Assembly: GCF_002994745.2 (NCBI RefSeq)
Contig: NC_037093.1
Location: forward strand, 44,682,384-44,746,383
Direction of reading: 5' to 3'
Length of the DNA stretch: 64,000 bases
From: Rosa chinensis
Lineage: Eukaryota > Streptophyta > Magnoliopsida > Rosales > Rosaceae
Positions 32,084 through 43,752 of the stretch are shown piece by piece. The stretch's first letter is position 1. The number at the start of each line of letters is the position of its first letter. The position numbers and the translations under genes are program-made. Below the pieces are notes generated by a model. It did no database searches. It saw nothing but the letters and a program-made list of their open reading frames with translations, and was not told the origin of the DNA.

Positions 32084-35000
32084 TGTAACGTTCCGAACCA
32101 GAATTTACTAATTTACTAATCATTAAGACGGAAAACGACATTTACTTTCACTTTTACTGTCGTTTCAGTACTTTTAGGGGGCCCTAAAATATGACTTTTT
32201 GTTCGGGTCAAAATTTGAGAAAATTTCCTTCATGGAAGTTATAGAGGACGTTAAACCGAGTACGTGCATATGTGGTACGTAAAAATCGGAGTTCGTATGT
32301 GAAAGTTATAAGCGAAAGATTAAAGTTACTGTTTACTGTTACCGTTCATGGTAACTTTCTATAAATAGCCGAGTTACTGTGGTAAGTTTCCATTTTTGGA
32401 AACCTACCGGGCTTTTCACTCTCCTCTCCCCCGACCCTTTCTTCCTCTTCGGCCGATTTCTTCTTCCTCCGAATTCTTCCTTCTCCGGCAGACCCACGAT
32501 GGAATCCGGGCACCGGCAAGCTCGCCTCTTCATCCTTGTCACGCCTGTGGTGGTGTTTTGCGGTGGCTCGGCCGGTGGAGCTTGGAATTGAGCCGTGAAG
32601 TTCACTGTATCAGTTTGGGAGTCTTGTCAATTTCCGGTGATTCCGGCCTTCTCCGGCCACCAAACTGGCGTCGAAGGTTCGGTTTTTGCCAAGGATCATT
32701 TCGCCCCTATCCTTGAGCCACGATTTGCAGTGTGGAGGTTGAATCAACGATTTCAAATTCTAGGGTTCTTAGGTTTTTCTAGAAAAATTTCACCGGCCAA
32801 TTTGAAGCCCTTCAAGGTAAAATTGGAACTTGTTGTAGTTATGAAAAATGTTGGGTCTGTTGTGTAGGTGCTGCTGCCAAAATTGGTGGCCGCCGGCGCG
32901 TGGGGCCCACACGCTGCCACTGTTGGTGGCTCGTGGAGGCATGTAGGGCAGTGTTTTAATTTCGGTTTTTAGCCCATTAAATTGTATATATATTGTAGAG
33001 CTTGTATGTGAAGTTTGGTGAATTTTGGAGGAGTTTGGAATTGTTTGTGAATTTTCGAAGTTCGGAGTTTGTGATTGAATTGTGGGAAATCCGGCCGTCA
33101 GATTTCCCTCGTTTTCGTTGTGGAATATGTTAAATGGGGAATTGGTGCTGTGGGAGAGAGTTGGGTTGAATTTGAGAAGTAATGGAGATAGGGATTTTCA
33201 GGTTTCGTTTAGGTTCGTAATTATTTTATCAGATTGCCGTTTACGGAAATATAATTGTGTACAGGGCAATGCCGCGAGCTACGGTTAAATGAAGAAACTC
33301 GTTTGTGTGGTCGCCCAGTAGTACTGTGAGTGGACCTTTGCTTTTAAATATGGATGCATGCAATTGTTGATTTGTCTTGATTTGATTTGGGAAATGAATT
33401 AGTGACTTAAATCATTGTTTTAATTTATCGAGCATATTAAACGGATTTAAATATTTTGTTACTATGTCAATTGGATTTTCGAATTAAAGTTGTTATGCTC
33501 GATTTTGAAATTGTGATTTATGTTACATTTCGTTGAAGTAATTGTCTGAGGTGATTTCCGGAATTAAGTATATTGCTATTCGTTGATTTGAGATTTTTGG
33601 AAAGATTTTCGAAATGGGATTTCGATGAAGTTATATCCTATTTGTTTATCGACTTTCGGTTTTGGCATTGGGAATGCCTTACTGATAATTTAATTATTCT
33701 TTTAGCGTGTGGGACACGCTGTTGACTTATGTGACTTTTTACGACAATTTCCAGGTACGGTTGGGAATCGTACCCGTGTTTTCTTTATTCACGGGACTTA
33801 TGGGGAAGCCTTTTAGATTTACTGGATTTTAATGGTTTTTACCCACCATACTTGGGTCGCTATATTTTATTGCTAGCTAGCCTATTAGTACTCCTCCCTG
33901 CTTACTATGTGTTCGTGGGTGAGTAAGGGCAGAGCATGGGATGCTCTAGAGTGTGGGACACTTCGACCCGAGCCTGGGAGGCTCCCTTCTTTCGTATGGT
34001 GAAACTTCTTCCCCATATCTTATCGTTGCTTGACTAGCGGGGCTAGTTCGATTTTCACTGTAGCCAGCGGGGCTGGTCTTATCTTCTTGAGAAACGAGAT
34101 TTCGGTTTTACAATGTGTACCTACATGTGCTAGAACGAGCATAATTAGCTATAATGAGCCACGCTCATTGTACCGCCGGAGGTACCGAATCTCACCAAGG
34201 GGATGACCTGCGAAGTCACGGCCAGGCGGGCTACTGCTCTAGCCCCGGACCGCCCCCAGATCACCGCTGACGCGCTGCCGTGTCAAGATAGCATCAGAAG
34301 CCCCTGACGCTGGGAATCGAAGCACATCAGTCCCACATCGGAAACAAGAAGAAGATCAACCCCTTCCTCGCCTATAAAAGGTTCTCTCCTCTCTCCTCAT
34401 TAATTACGCAATTACTACTCATTTATTGTTATGCTGCGCATATACAGTGACTGACTTAGGCATCGGAGAAGTGAAGACCGCCCAACGCGGTCTCCCTCTG
34501 ACGCCCTGTCTATCGTGTTGCAGTAACAGGAATCACCTAATCCTAGGAGTAGCGGTCCGCCCACCGGACCCGCGTTAAGCAAGGAATCGGCTACCGCCGG
34601 ACTTGAGCATTAACACAATGTATATTTTTTCGAATGTTGTGACTAGCGAGGCTAGTCGGTTTACCGTTTTGAAATCCTTGGATTTAAAGCTAAATGTGTT
34701 TTACCATTTGTGCATGCATCAAGTTTTTAAATGAATAAATGTGGGAAAGTATGAAATCTTTTTTCTTTTGAATTGTTTATTTTGTCCACTCATGCTAACG
34801 TTTTCATCTACTTTCCCCTGGGCCTTTCGGTTTCTAATGCCCAATTTGCAGGCGAATTAGTGGAGGTCGGGCGTACATGACATTTGAGGCATAGTTGTCA
34901 CTACTTCCGCAGTGTAAGATCCCTTGATCCTTTACTCTTCTTTTTATATCCCTGTGTATAGTAGTATTGCTCTGATAACCTTTGGTATTAGTATTGTTGA

Positions 35001-35218
35001 GTTTTGTGTTTTGTGAAAGTGGAGTTGTTGGTAATTGGGAGCAGTGTGGCTCCAGGAGTATAAGATTGGTTTGCTTGAAGTGTTTTTGTGTGTTTTATAG
35101 GTTTTTGGGTAGTCCATTTTAGGGGTGACTCTGCCGAATTTTTGGTAGAGCTATCCCTAAGGTGGGCCCCACAAGGCCACCTCGGATTTCAGGGTGAAAT
35201 TCGAGGCGGGTCCTGTCA
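32084..35218 (+). repeat. 3' LTR of the Tekay-like element
   Basis: Starts TGTAACGTTCCGAACC and ends GGGTCCTGTCA. About 2630 bp without the nested 500-bp insertion and its duplicated 5 bp. It is related to the solo LTRs for most of its length, but has a different 3' tail of about 316 bp (from TCACTACTTCCGCAG). Confidence 0.85.
34116..34615 (+). mobile_element. 500-bp solo LTR nested in the 3' LTR
   Basis: Starts TGTACCTACATG and ends GAGCATTAACA, flanked by CAATG at 34111-34115 and 34616-34620. Removing it restores the surrounding LTR sequence relative to the copy at 24906. It contains TCCCACATCGG and a CCTATAAAAG TATA-like box (about 34372-34381), as expected for a short LTR promoter. No internal region or partner LTR is present. 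Clearly higher GC than its host LTR. Confidence 0.88.
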
Positions 35219-35799
35219 TTTTTTTCCTTTCTTTCTTTCTGTTTATTTTTTTCTCCTTTTTTCCCTTTCTTTCTTTCTGTTTGAAAAAAAAAAAAGAATA
35301 AATAAAATAAAGAAAAGAGAATAAATAAAAGAAGAGAAAGGAATAAATTTATTTAAAAAAAAAAAACCGAAGGCATAATGGACATTTCGCTGGGACTTTT
35401 AGACGGCAATTACCTATTGGTCTGAAATTTTGAAGTACAGGGACTAAACGTGTGAAATTAGAAAGTCAGGGACTGAAGTGTTTTATGGTCAAAAGTTCAA
35501 GGATTAAACAGTATTTAGTTCTTATTTCATCCAAACACGACATAATTGAATGATCGTGGTCTTAAGAATCTATGTCAATGGTCGAAATTGATATGATGAA
35601 GTGTGAAGAAGAAACATGTATTACAACGTCTAGGGTTTAGAAGAAGAGACGTAAAAAAGAATATAGGCGTGATTCAATTTTTCTTCTTCTTCTAATATAT
35701 AGATGTCTGTTTTGGACATTTAACATACCTATAAAATTTGATTTGAAAAATAAAATAATAGGGATGTGAATTTAAAATTTTTCTTTTATAAATCCTTCA
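35219..35799. other. intergenic, pyrimidine and purine tracts
   Basis: A T/C-rich stretch (35219-35283) followed by an A/G-rich one (35284-35366), then ordinary A/T-rich DNA. No gene is recognised. Confidence 0.5.
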
Positions 35800-36080
35800 A
35801 TGGAATGTGTTCAAGTAAATCCAAAATATGTGTCTGACCCAAACTCTAGGTTACTTGACCTAGTTGTAATAGGGTTTAGAATTAGAAATATTCTAGGAGA
35901 TATTCATAAATATCCGATTAATTGTACGATTATCTTTCCTTATACAACTCTGATTCTATGTCTTGTAATCCTCTATATAAAGAGATCCCAATTATCAATG
36001 AAAGCATGACTCAATTCTCTCCAAATTTCAGTTTTCCTTAAACAACTTCGTCTCTCTTTTTCAACACAATATTTCTCAAC
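35800..36080 (+). repeat. possible Copia-type LTR remnant
   Basis: The stretch with TTGTAATCCTCTATATAAAGAG near 35964-35985, followed by a sequence leading into ACTCAATTCTCTCC, has the style of a short plant Copia LTR (promoter, then R region). No terminal borders, duplication or partner LTR were found, so this is tentative. Confidence 0.35.
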
Positions 36081-36302
36081 TCAATATCCTAAAAAAAAAA
36101 AAATGCAGTGAAAATTGACCAAAAATATGTTTTTGCAAAGATTTGTAAATTTTATGCTTTAGTAAAACATAGTTTGATCAATCATCGCAACAATATTTGA
36201 GTAATAAAGAAAAAATTTATTAACATGAGATAAAAGATTAGACTTGAAGTAATTTACAAAGAGATATGTCGCAAAATTTCTTGAGGTTCAAGGTTCTAGC
36301 TC

Positions 36303-38087
36303 TTAAGAGGAAGCAACAGTTGTGACATCTTTGCTCGATCGGTTGTACTTCATGTGGCTCTTAACAAGTTGACCAGCTGCAATAGCTGACATCAGAGATA
36401 GCTCTCCAGCAAGAACAGAACCAGCCACAACACAAGCCAACTGCCTTGCGTTTGATCCTGGTGCCTCTCTGTTAGCACCCTTCACTCCAAGCAAGTTTAA
36501 ACAAGCCGACTGCGATGCAAGTTGGGTACCTCCTCCTACTGTACCAACTTCAATAGAAGGCATGGTTACAGAGACGTGAAGATCCTTTCCATCATTGATG
36601 GCTTCCATCATGGTGATGCAGTGAGAACTTTCGATGTTCTGAGCAGGGTCTTGGCCAGTTGCAAGGTAGACTGCAGAAACAATGTTACTGGCATGAGCAT
36701 TGAACCCACCAAGAGCACCAGCCATGGCAGAACCAGTAAGGTTCTTGAGCATGTTAAGCTCCACCAAGGCCGCCACGTTGGTTTTCAACACCTTTGTCAC
36801 TATGTCTCCCTTGATCACGGCCTCACAAACCACAGATTTGCCACGACCTTCAATCCAGTTAACAGCAGCAGGCTTTTTGTCTGAGCAGTAGTTACCAGAA
36901 ATGCCAATGACATCCATGTCAGGGAAGTCATTCTGGAGGAAATCAAGAACGTTTTGAACACCTTTAGAGACCATGTTCATCCCCATAGCATCACCGGTGC
37001 TGCAGCAGAATCTCATGTACAGGTTCTTCCCAGCAACGGCACACTTGACCGTCTGAAGTCTACCGAATCGGCTTGATTTGTTGAAAACCATGGAAATGGT
37101 TTCATAATTGGCAGGGTCTTCCATGTAGAACTTCAACTCAGCAGCTCTTTTAGCAGAGTTGAATCTGACAACAGGAGCTCTGGTCATTCCATCTTTCAAT
37201 AGCACACTTGAAGCTCCACCAGACAAGTTAATAGCTTTGCAACCGCGGTTGGTACTCGCCACCAAGCAACCTTCAGTGGTGGCCATGGGGACAGAGAACT
37301 CTGTTCCATCAAGCATGAGAGGCCCAGCAATCCCAACAGGAATGGTAATATACCCAACTGGCATTTCGCAACACTGACCCAAGATGGACTCGTAATCAAA
37401 GCCTTCCAAAGGCAACCCCTCCAAAGACTTGCCTGTAACTCTCTGCAAAGCCTCACGCCTAATAGAGGCTGCCCTCTTGCAGTCGCCGAGCTTTGACTCG
37501 AGTGAGTATGAAGGAATGGTTCCGGCAACCACTGCCTTTATAATCTCTTCGTCTTTTTCAGTAGGTGGTGGTGTCTCGATCATTGCCTTTTCTTCAAACA
37601 CTTTTGGGGCAACTTTAGGAACAGCTTTTGGTGAAGCAATCGGAGCCATTTTGGGAATTGAACAATCAATGGCCTGGCCACAAGGGATTTTGCGAGCATC
37701 CTCCTTAAGAATAATATCTTCATCATCGTCGGCAGCCCAAATGTCATTACTGGGCTGGAGAATGAGGGACTGAACGAAATCCATGCCGAAGAAGCCAAGG
37801 AGGTAGATGAAGGATGCTACAAATGCAATGATCGCAACGATCTCGGAGAGATCTATGATATGAAGAGGAGTGTTGGTACGTATCTTCTCACGCCAGCTTG
37901 TGAGCAAGAAGTAGACGACGGAGAAAAAGAGAGTGAAGAAGACCGCATTTGTCAGGTACAGAGGCAGAGGCAAGGCGTCTGTGGCTTTGACGACATCCTT
38001 TTCATCGTCGACAAACTTGACTTTCATTTTTAAAGGCTTGCCTGACTTGGTGTTATGCTCCATCGCCGATCTCTTTCCGACTTCCAT
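36303..38087 (-). CDS. HMGR: 3-hydroxy-3-methylglutaryl-CoA reductase, intronless
   Basis: Complete 594-codon gene for the enzyme that reduces HMG-CoA to mevalonate with two NADPH, the key controlled step of the cytosolic mevalonate route to sterols and other isoprenoids; the protein is anchored in the ER. The N-terminus has two membrane spans (about residues 42-63 and 81-109), then a variable linker (about 110-175). The catalytic part has Glu272 in [20 protein letters not shown] (366-372), Lys404 in SDKKP, Asp480 in GQDPAQN, GTVGGGT (515-521) and His578 in KSHMKYNRS. Ser584 in NRSS matches the SnRK1 phosphorylation site of the family. The start was chosen as the first ATG, giving a normal length. 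Plant HMGR genes usually have three introns; none interrupts this one, which suggests a retrocopy or intron-loss lineage, though no poly-A tail or TSD was seen. No damaging change is visible. Confidence 0.97.
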   Translation of the reverse strand: MEVGKRSAMEHNTKSGKPLKMKVKFVDDEKDVVKATDALPLPLYLTNAVFFTLFFSVVYFLLTSWREKIRTNTPLHIIDLSEIVAIIAFVASFIYLLGFFGMDFVQSLILQPSNDIWAADDDEDIILKEDARKIPCGQAIDCSIPKMAPIASPKAVPKVAPKVFEEKAMIETPPPTEKDEEIIKAVVAGTIPSYSLESKLGDCKRAASIRREALQRVTGKSLEGLPLEGFDYESILGQCCEMPVGYITIPVGIAGPLMLDGTEFSVPMATTEGCLVASTNRGCKAINLSGGASSVLLKDGMTRAPVVRFNSAKRAAELKFYMEDPANYETISMVFNKSSRFGRLQTVKCAVAGKNLYMRFCCSTGDAMGMNMVSKGVQNVLDFLQNDFPDMDVIGISGNYCSDKKPAAVNWIEGRGKSVVCEAVIKGDIVTKVLKTNVAALVELNMLKNLTGSAMAGALGGFNAHASNIVSAVYLATGQDPAQNIESSHCITMMEAINDGKDLHVSVTMPSIEVGTVGGGTQLASQSACLNLLGVKGANREAPGSNARQLACVVAGSVLAGELSLMSAIAAGQLVKSHMKYNRSSKDVTTVASS

Positions 38088-38254
38088 CTTATGTGTTGGA
38101 TGTGGAAGATGATAGACAAGCCGCCGTGGGTCAGACGGAAGAGATCGAAGAGAGAAAAGTAAGCTTTGGAAAACTGAACAAGAAGGCTTGAATTCCCGTT
38201 CTTGTTGTTTTCTGTGTTGGTTTTGAGTTTGATATAAATGGAAGGAGGGAGGTC

Positions 38255-38262
38255 TATATATA
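38255..38262 (-). promoter_or_regulatory. probable TATA box of HMGR
   Basis: TATATATA within CTATATATAG, about 168 bp upstream of the HMGR start codon on the minus strand. With transcription starting about 30 bp further on, the 5' UTR would be about 130-140 bases, as is normal for this gene. Confidence 0.6.
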
Positions 38263-39375
38263 GTGTTGGTTGCGGAGAGTTGTTAGGCGTGTGAGTAAGA
38301 GCTCGCGTGCGAAGTAGGAAGCTACGTACAGGGTCATCACTGAGAATGAGTAAAGAGTCAAACGAGTACGCCTATTATTGTATTCGTGGTGTTTAATTCT
38401 TTCCCGGCAATTTCTTACTCTCTTTGTCCCAGTATCTTTTCTCTTACTATATATTGCTCAACTCTGCGAATTTGTAGTCTTTATCTCCATCTTTGTTAAT
38501 CAATTTTAGGGTTCTGGTATTTAAGCCAGACTATGCTCAAAATTTGACGAAAGAAAGAATAAGAAAAATGGTCAAGGTCTGTCCTCCATGATAGAACCCC
38601 TATCCTGATCGTTTTAGTGCTATTAGCCACTGTGGCCATTAATTTACTACAGTGTTTACCGGTCCATTTTCGACATGTTTTAAATTTTTAGTTTTCTACA
38701 TGCACTTTACTTTCATGCAATCTTATTTTAAAAATTCCAAAAAAAAAAAAAAAAAAGAGCAACTTGCCGATGATCCAGACAATTGTGTGATCTGATCTCC
38801 TAGTTCTTCACTACTAATGCCATTCTTGGTGCACTCCCACATAAAATCGACTTGCACGAATAAAACTATGCCCTTCGGTTTTATCTTCATCTGTGGTGCG
38901 GGATGTGTCTCCCTTCTTTTATTTTATTGTATTATGAGAGTGAGGGAGGGTATTCCACAGTTTAGAGTTCGTCAATTTGTTCTTTTTTGGTTGTCGCTTT
39001 CAAAGATTTTGGTTAGATTCCCTCTTTTGTCATTCATTTTTTAGAGTAATAAAACGCAGTGTTAGGGAGGTTGTTCATGTGCTATCACTCATTTAATAAA
39101 ATAAAATAAGAAATAAATATATAATCTCAAAAGGGATTTGAGGATCCTAACCTTTGAGGCCAGCCCCTACTAAAGTCTTTGCTTCCAAGGCAATTCGAAT
39201 TTGAGATCGGGATATGATCATTTTTGGGTTATAATCCATAATATGGCAGCTAAATCCGAGGCGCAAACTACTATTAGTACATAAAAACCTCACTATATTT
39301 CCTACACAATGAGCTAGTTAGCACGTCCATGTGCACTAAAAAAATCAAATGAACTCGTGTAGACTTCTCAGTAGG
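38263..39375. other. HMGR upstream region
   Basis: Non-coding. Contains an A run (38740-38757) and short frames without conserved features. Presumably includes HMGR regulatory sequence; no specific site can be claimed. Confidence 0.4.
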
Positions 39376-40372
39376 AAAATGATTTGTGGCCTCAATTCTA
39401 AGTGTCATGCCATGTCAGCTACACAAATCACCTATTTGTCAAATCATGCCATGTAATTCTTGAGAAAAAGACAATCTTTTCCTTCCAAAATCTAATGCCT
39501 CTAAATTATTTTGGTTTTCTTCTAAAAAAATTATTTTGGTTTTTCTTTCTTTTCATTATACTCATGCTCATATTTAATCATTTAAACAACAAATTTTTTT
39601 CTTCAATCAATAATAGAAAAAATTTCTTGTAATTCAGTCAATAGATTTGTACATACATTCGATCAATTGATTTGCATAACACATGTATATGAATTTGAAC
39701 TTTGTTGGATTCCTGCAAATTTTAAAAATATAATGTGAAAAATATATATTCATATGATTGTATATATGTATTATTTTGCTCATTTTTTTCTCTATCTATA
39801 GCTAGGATTTAAACGTTGTATTTGAGTTTATTTATTTTTACCTTATCGTTAGATTGTAGATGATAATTGCTGGCGGCTACTGACATGGAGTATTTTCTTA
39901 ATTACCACTTAATTTGGACATATGTATTTTTCAAATTCAATTTATTAATGCTATTTTTTAGATGAAATTAATCAATATTTAGAAACAAAAGTTAATGCCT
40001 ATTTCTCGACACCTAATTCAATTAATATATTAATACTATTTGGAAATCGAAAAAAATAATAGGAAATAGTTTAATTAAATGAAAAAAAAAATATTGGTCA
40101 AAGAATCTGTAGACATATATCCCTTAAATTAATACATAATTAATAGCTGATATTTTTGTTTTGTCACCTAGTTAAATTCATTAATGTCATTGATTCATCC
40201 CCTAACATCTAAAAGCACATACAAAAGGGTAAAGTTGGTGTTGCAATAGTATGATGTGGCAAAATATATTATGTGGAGTTGAAAATAAAATTTCTATTTG
40301 TTTACATGACATGACACATAGAATTTGAGGGTATAAATCTTAGGCCTCCGCCCATCATTGCCCTCCCAGTTA
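39376..40372. mobile_element. about 1-kb MITE-like element
   Basis: A/T-rich, non-coding. Its two ends are imperfect inverted copies of each other: the left end reads AATGATTTGTGGCCT followed by AAGTGTCATGCCATGT, and the inverted right end carries CAATGATGGGCGGAGGCCT followed by TGTGTCATGTCATGT. A truncated, reversed copy lies at 18096-19395. The target duplication could not be fixed and the superfamily is not assigned. Confidence 0.65.
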
Positions 40373-41170
40373 TCACCTGTGCCACGTGGACATGCATGAT
40401 CGATTCCCTTATACCAATTGAAGTTAGCATTAGAAAAATGAGAGACAAGTTTAGGGGATTGGTGGTATTTCTTCGACGGCCGGAGTTGAAAATAGAACCA
40501 TTAATTACAGCAAAATATACTAATGAAACTCAAACAAATTTCCTGCTTTTATAATCACGGATCGCCTAGATAGCCAACCAAACAAGAATATATATAGTTT
40601 GAAAAGAGTGACAGAGTCAGTATTCGCCTAACTCCATTAGTCAAACATGTTTGATTGCTTCCTGATTTGCAACTTGCTAGTGTGCACTAGTAATTGCCTG
40701 AACATAATCTGAAAATCACTTTAAAAAGTCTATGGCCTCTTGTTCTTTGGGATCGATTGAGATTCGTGATTAATTGGCCAACAACCCCTGGCCTCTATAG
40801 TCTGAACTGGCTGGCGGGCGCCTATTTCCTTTACTAAGACTGAGAAATTCAATGCACTTCAATTATATGTGATAGTAGTAATACTAGTATATAACTATAT
40901 ATAACTCTGTGTACGTATTTCTGATTTGTTATAGTCCTCAGCACGCACTCTTACCCAGTCAACATCACAAGAAAGAAATATAAATTCTAGCTATATATGG
41001 TGCCGTAACTTCAACAATGCAAATATTTTTGACAAAGACAAAAATGTTTTGACTCCTATAATTGATCATGTATGAATGATTCTGTTGATTGTGGATGTAT
41101 AGCTGGCTTCTTTTCTGAGAAAGCCCATCCTATTTGTTTCTTCATTACAAACATTGAAGAAATTAAAAAT
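40373..41170. other. intergenic, no feature seen
   Basis: A/T-rich DNA between the MITE-like element and the duplicated segment. Nothing recognisable on either strand. Confidence 0.4.
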
Positions 41171-41536
41171 CATTTTGATCGCCACGTTATGCGCGCAAAA
41201 TGCAGAAATGATTTCATTGAGGGTGCAACCTAAAACGTGCACATATGAAATGAAATTTTTTTTTTTTTTTGGTCTGGATATGAAATGAAATTTAATAATA
41301 GAATCGATCAACATTGGGTGAAGGAAGATCGATTACGTAGTAGTAGAATGCAAAATCCAAATTGATCCACCAAAATAAAATAATTTAACCGAGTCCACTG
41401 ACTCAATAGTTTAAATTGTTCACGCGTCATTTGAAAACTACAAGTTGGAATTAGAAAATCCACCATATATATATAGCTAGGTCGGCATGACGGCATTGGC
41501 TACAAGCTAGAGCGGTTCTCTTTTTTTAGTCTTATA

Positions 41537-41540
<4 letters not shown>

Positions 41541-41573
<33 letters not shown>
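41541..41573. repeat. (TA)n microsatellite, left of fold-back element
   Basis: TA repeats flank the fold-back element on both sides (also 41976-42002), as expected if it inserted into a TA microsatellite. Confidence 0.9.
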
Positions 41574-41578
<5 letters not shown>

Positions 41579-41579
<1 letters not shown>

Positions 41580-41970
41580 CCTATCCAGAGCGAGGCATCG
41601 CTTTGAAATTTCAGAGCGAGGTTAGGGTTTAGGGTCACTTTTCGGTCGCATATCCACATCTCAACCGTTCAGTTTCTAGGTACTAATGTATAGATCATCT
41701 CTGCAAAATTTCAACGAAATTGATGGTCTTTAAGGTATTCAACTCGCTTAAACCAATGGACGAACTAAATCTGTCCAACCTGAACCGTACTAGATTTAAG
41801 GCAGTTATCAATGCCTTAACGACCATCAATTTGGCTGAAATTTTGTAGAGATGATCTATACATTAGTACCTAGAAACTGAACGGTTGAGATGTGGATATG
41901 CGACCGAAAAGTGACCCTAAACCCTAACCTCGCTCTGAAATTTCAAAGCGATGCCTCGCTCTGGATAGGA
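41579..41970. mobile_element. fold-back MITE inside a TA microsatellite
   Basis: Two inverted arms of 157 bp each (41579-41735 and 41814-41970) with only a handful of mismatches, separated by a 78-bp loop. The first and last 43 bases pair perfectly. Each arm carries a telomere-like TTAGGGTTTAGGG. There is no coding sequence. The design (long arms, TA-repeat flanks) recalls the Micron class of MITEs that target TA microsatellites. A transcript would fold into a long hairpin and be a natural substrate for small-RNA production. Confidence 0.9.
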
Positions 41971-42005
<35 letters not shown>

Positions 42006-42535
42006 CGCAGCCGCTTCTTCGTTCATCTGTTTTCGTCTGCTTTGTTATTTTTCTGCAATATATACTTCACAGAGTTCAGAGACAAAAGAAAAGAAAAGAA
42101 AAAAGAACAATGTTCTTCATTTTACCTATTCTGGGAGAAAAATTCAAAAGTACGTGTTGTTCTTCATTTTGTTTTAATCCTTTGCTTGTTTAGTTCTCTA
42201 GAGATTCTTCTTTGCAGCCTTGACGGTATGACTTTAAAAACATAAAATCAGGTTTGAATGATTCAACAGTCCAAAGCCTGGTATATATTTAATTTGATCT
42301 GATAATAACAAGAGTACTAGAGGAGAAAGAGATTACGTACCTAATATTATTTTCCCAGTTCACACTGGCCATGCCAGTTGCTCAGAATATTAACAACGTG
42401 CATGCTGAACTTATATTTCGTAACCGTGTTGGGTGCCGTTATGAAGGCTAACTAGCTAGATCACTGACAGAAGATTCAGAAAGATCTTCATTATTGCTTT
42501 AGGTTTTTTAATAGGTGAAGTAACATTATGTACGT

Positions 42536-43129
42536 AACATGCCAAAAAAAAAAAAAAAACATCTCAAATCATACATCAACTTTAGTCATTTCTATATTTG
42601 ATCAAAAAAAAAAAAACTTTAGTCATTTCTACACTTTAGCGTACCAACTTTCATAACTATAACATTAGTATATCAAGTTTGCCATAATCTTTTATTTTGG
42701 TGTACGCCGCTAACTTTTCCGTTATCTATCCAGTTACCCAAAAAAAAAAAAAAATGACAAAGTGTAGTAGGCTCATACTTTTGAGTTTATTCATTTGACA
42801 TATTGCAGGTATAAGCCTATCCTCTATACTCGAAGGTAAACAGTAGTTAATTTTACTATTCATAATTTCAATCCTTTCCATACTAGATTTACTTGCTATT
42901 TGCAGCAGAACTAGTAAAGAATTAGCAGAAGAAAAAGAAAAATTGAGAAAGTTAGAAGATTTTAGATCAATGGCTTAAAAGAGAAACTCCAGGTTAATGG
43001 GATATTATTATCTTCATAGTCCAGAAAATTTTTTATAAAGTCGAGAAAAATATTAGTGAAATTAAAGAAACTTTTGAAGAGGAACAAAAGCCTCTTGATT
43101 ATTTGAGCATCGGTTAGATCCGTCTAAAC
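42536..43129. other. A-run-rich spacer and possible pararetrovirus leader
   Basis: Several A runs (42543-42559, 42605-42617, 42739-42754). From about 42900 short frames rich in Lys/Glu appear but are broken by stops. This part may belong to the integrated virus, because the primer site at 43130 marks the start of the viral coding block. Confidence 0.4.
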
Positions 43130-43141
43130 TGGTATCAGAGC
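43130..43141 (+). promoter_or_regulatory. pararetrovirus primer site, initiator tRNA-Met
   Basis: TGGTATCAGAGC just before the first viral frame. In Caulimoviridae this match to initiator tRNA-Met marks the minus-strand start. No LTR end adjoins it on the left, which argues against an LTR retrotransposon. Confidence 0.8.
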
Positions 43142-43169
43142 TTGCTGAGAAAGCTCAAAAAAATCCCTA

Positions 43170-43733
43170 ATGGGGACAATGTCTGAATTAATTATAGAGA
43201 AGTTGAACTCTCTATTAAAATCTTCTGATGTGAAACATCAGAATCTAATAAATGAATTATCTAGATCTCAAGATCATCTAGAAAAATTACCAGATATAAT
43301 CTCTAAATTAGAAAAATTAGAAAATAAACTAGATTATATCAAAGATCTTCCTAAAAGGGCAGAAGAACAGCTAATCAGTGTTAGCAGAAAAATCATAGAA
43401 TAAAAAGAAATATTGGATTCTATGAAACAATTACTAAAGAATAAGAAAAGTCTTCCAGTAAAATCCAAGAAATCTAATGGATTCAAACCATTAGAGAAAC
43501 CTATGAAGAATCTTGTTCCAAATATGATTTTTCCAGAATCTACAACTAGTTTGACTAGCATCAAATATGAAAAACCAAAACACTTGGTAGCAAGAGATGC
43601 TAAAATAATGAGTATCTTTGGAAAAAAGAAAGGAGTACAACTCCTAAATGCAAAAGAATTCGAATACAACAAAATAGAACAAGAGGTGAAAAAACTCTTC
43701 AATTCCAAAACTAGATTTCAAATAAATCTATAA
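43170..43733 (+). pseudogene. pararetroviral coiled-coil protein frame
   Basis: About 187 codons in one frame, broken by a single stop at 43401-43403. Rich in Lys, Glu and Leu with heptad-like spacing in the first 75 residues, then a basic C-terminal half. It precedes the movement protein. Small coiled-coil or virion-associated proteins occur in this family, but I cannot match it to a named one. Confidence 0.55.
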
Positions 43734-43752
43734 AAGAGGAAAATTTGAACTG

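Larger units (their letters stand above)
27546..35218 (+). mobile_element. Tekay-like gypsy element with truncated 5' LTR and no pol
   Basis: The right-hand LTR (32084-35218) is complete apart from a nested insertion. The left side keeps only the last 316 bases of the LTR (27546-27861), which match 34903-35218 at about 96% by eye. The order is then tRNA-Met primer site (27865-27876), about 4.2 kb of internal DNA without any long frame, hairpin and polypurine tract (32048-32082), and 3' LTR. No TSD could be found for it, consistent with truncation on the left. It is non-autonomous or thoroughly decayed. Confidence 0.8.
41171..42535 (+). repeat. segmental duplication, copy 2
   Basis: Matches 185-1110 in the same orientation and order, interrupted by a fold-back element with TA repeats (about 41541-42003). 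The aligned parts are non-coding. The two copies are 40 kb apart and the region between them includes HMGR and most of the transposons of this window. Confidence 0.7.

Noticed and set aside
34116..34615. Cassandra-type TRIM carrying 5S rRNA sequence
   Set aside because: No 5S-like promoter or rRNA sequence could be read in it; it is better described as an ordinary short solo LTR.
36522..37773. Several antisense and shifted frames within HMGR
   Set aside because: They overlap a fully explained conserved gene and are coding shadows.
43130..43141. LTR-retrotransposon primer site
   Set aside because: No LTR end lies to the left and the following genes are of Caulimoviridae type.
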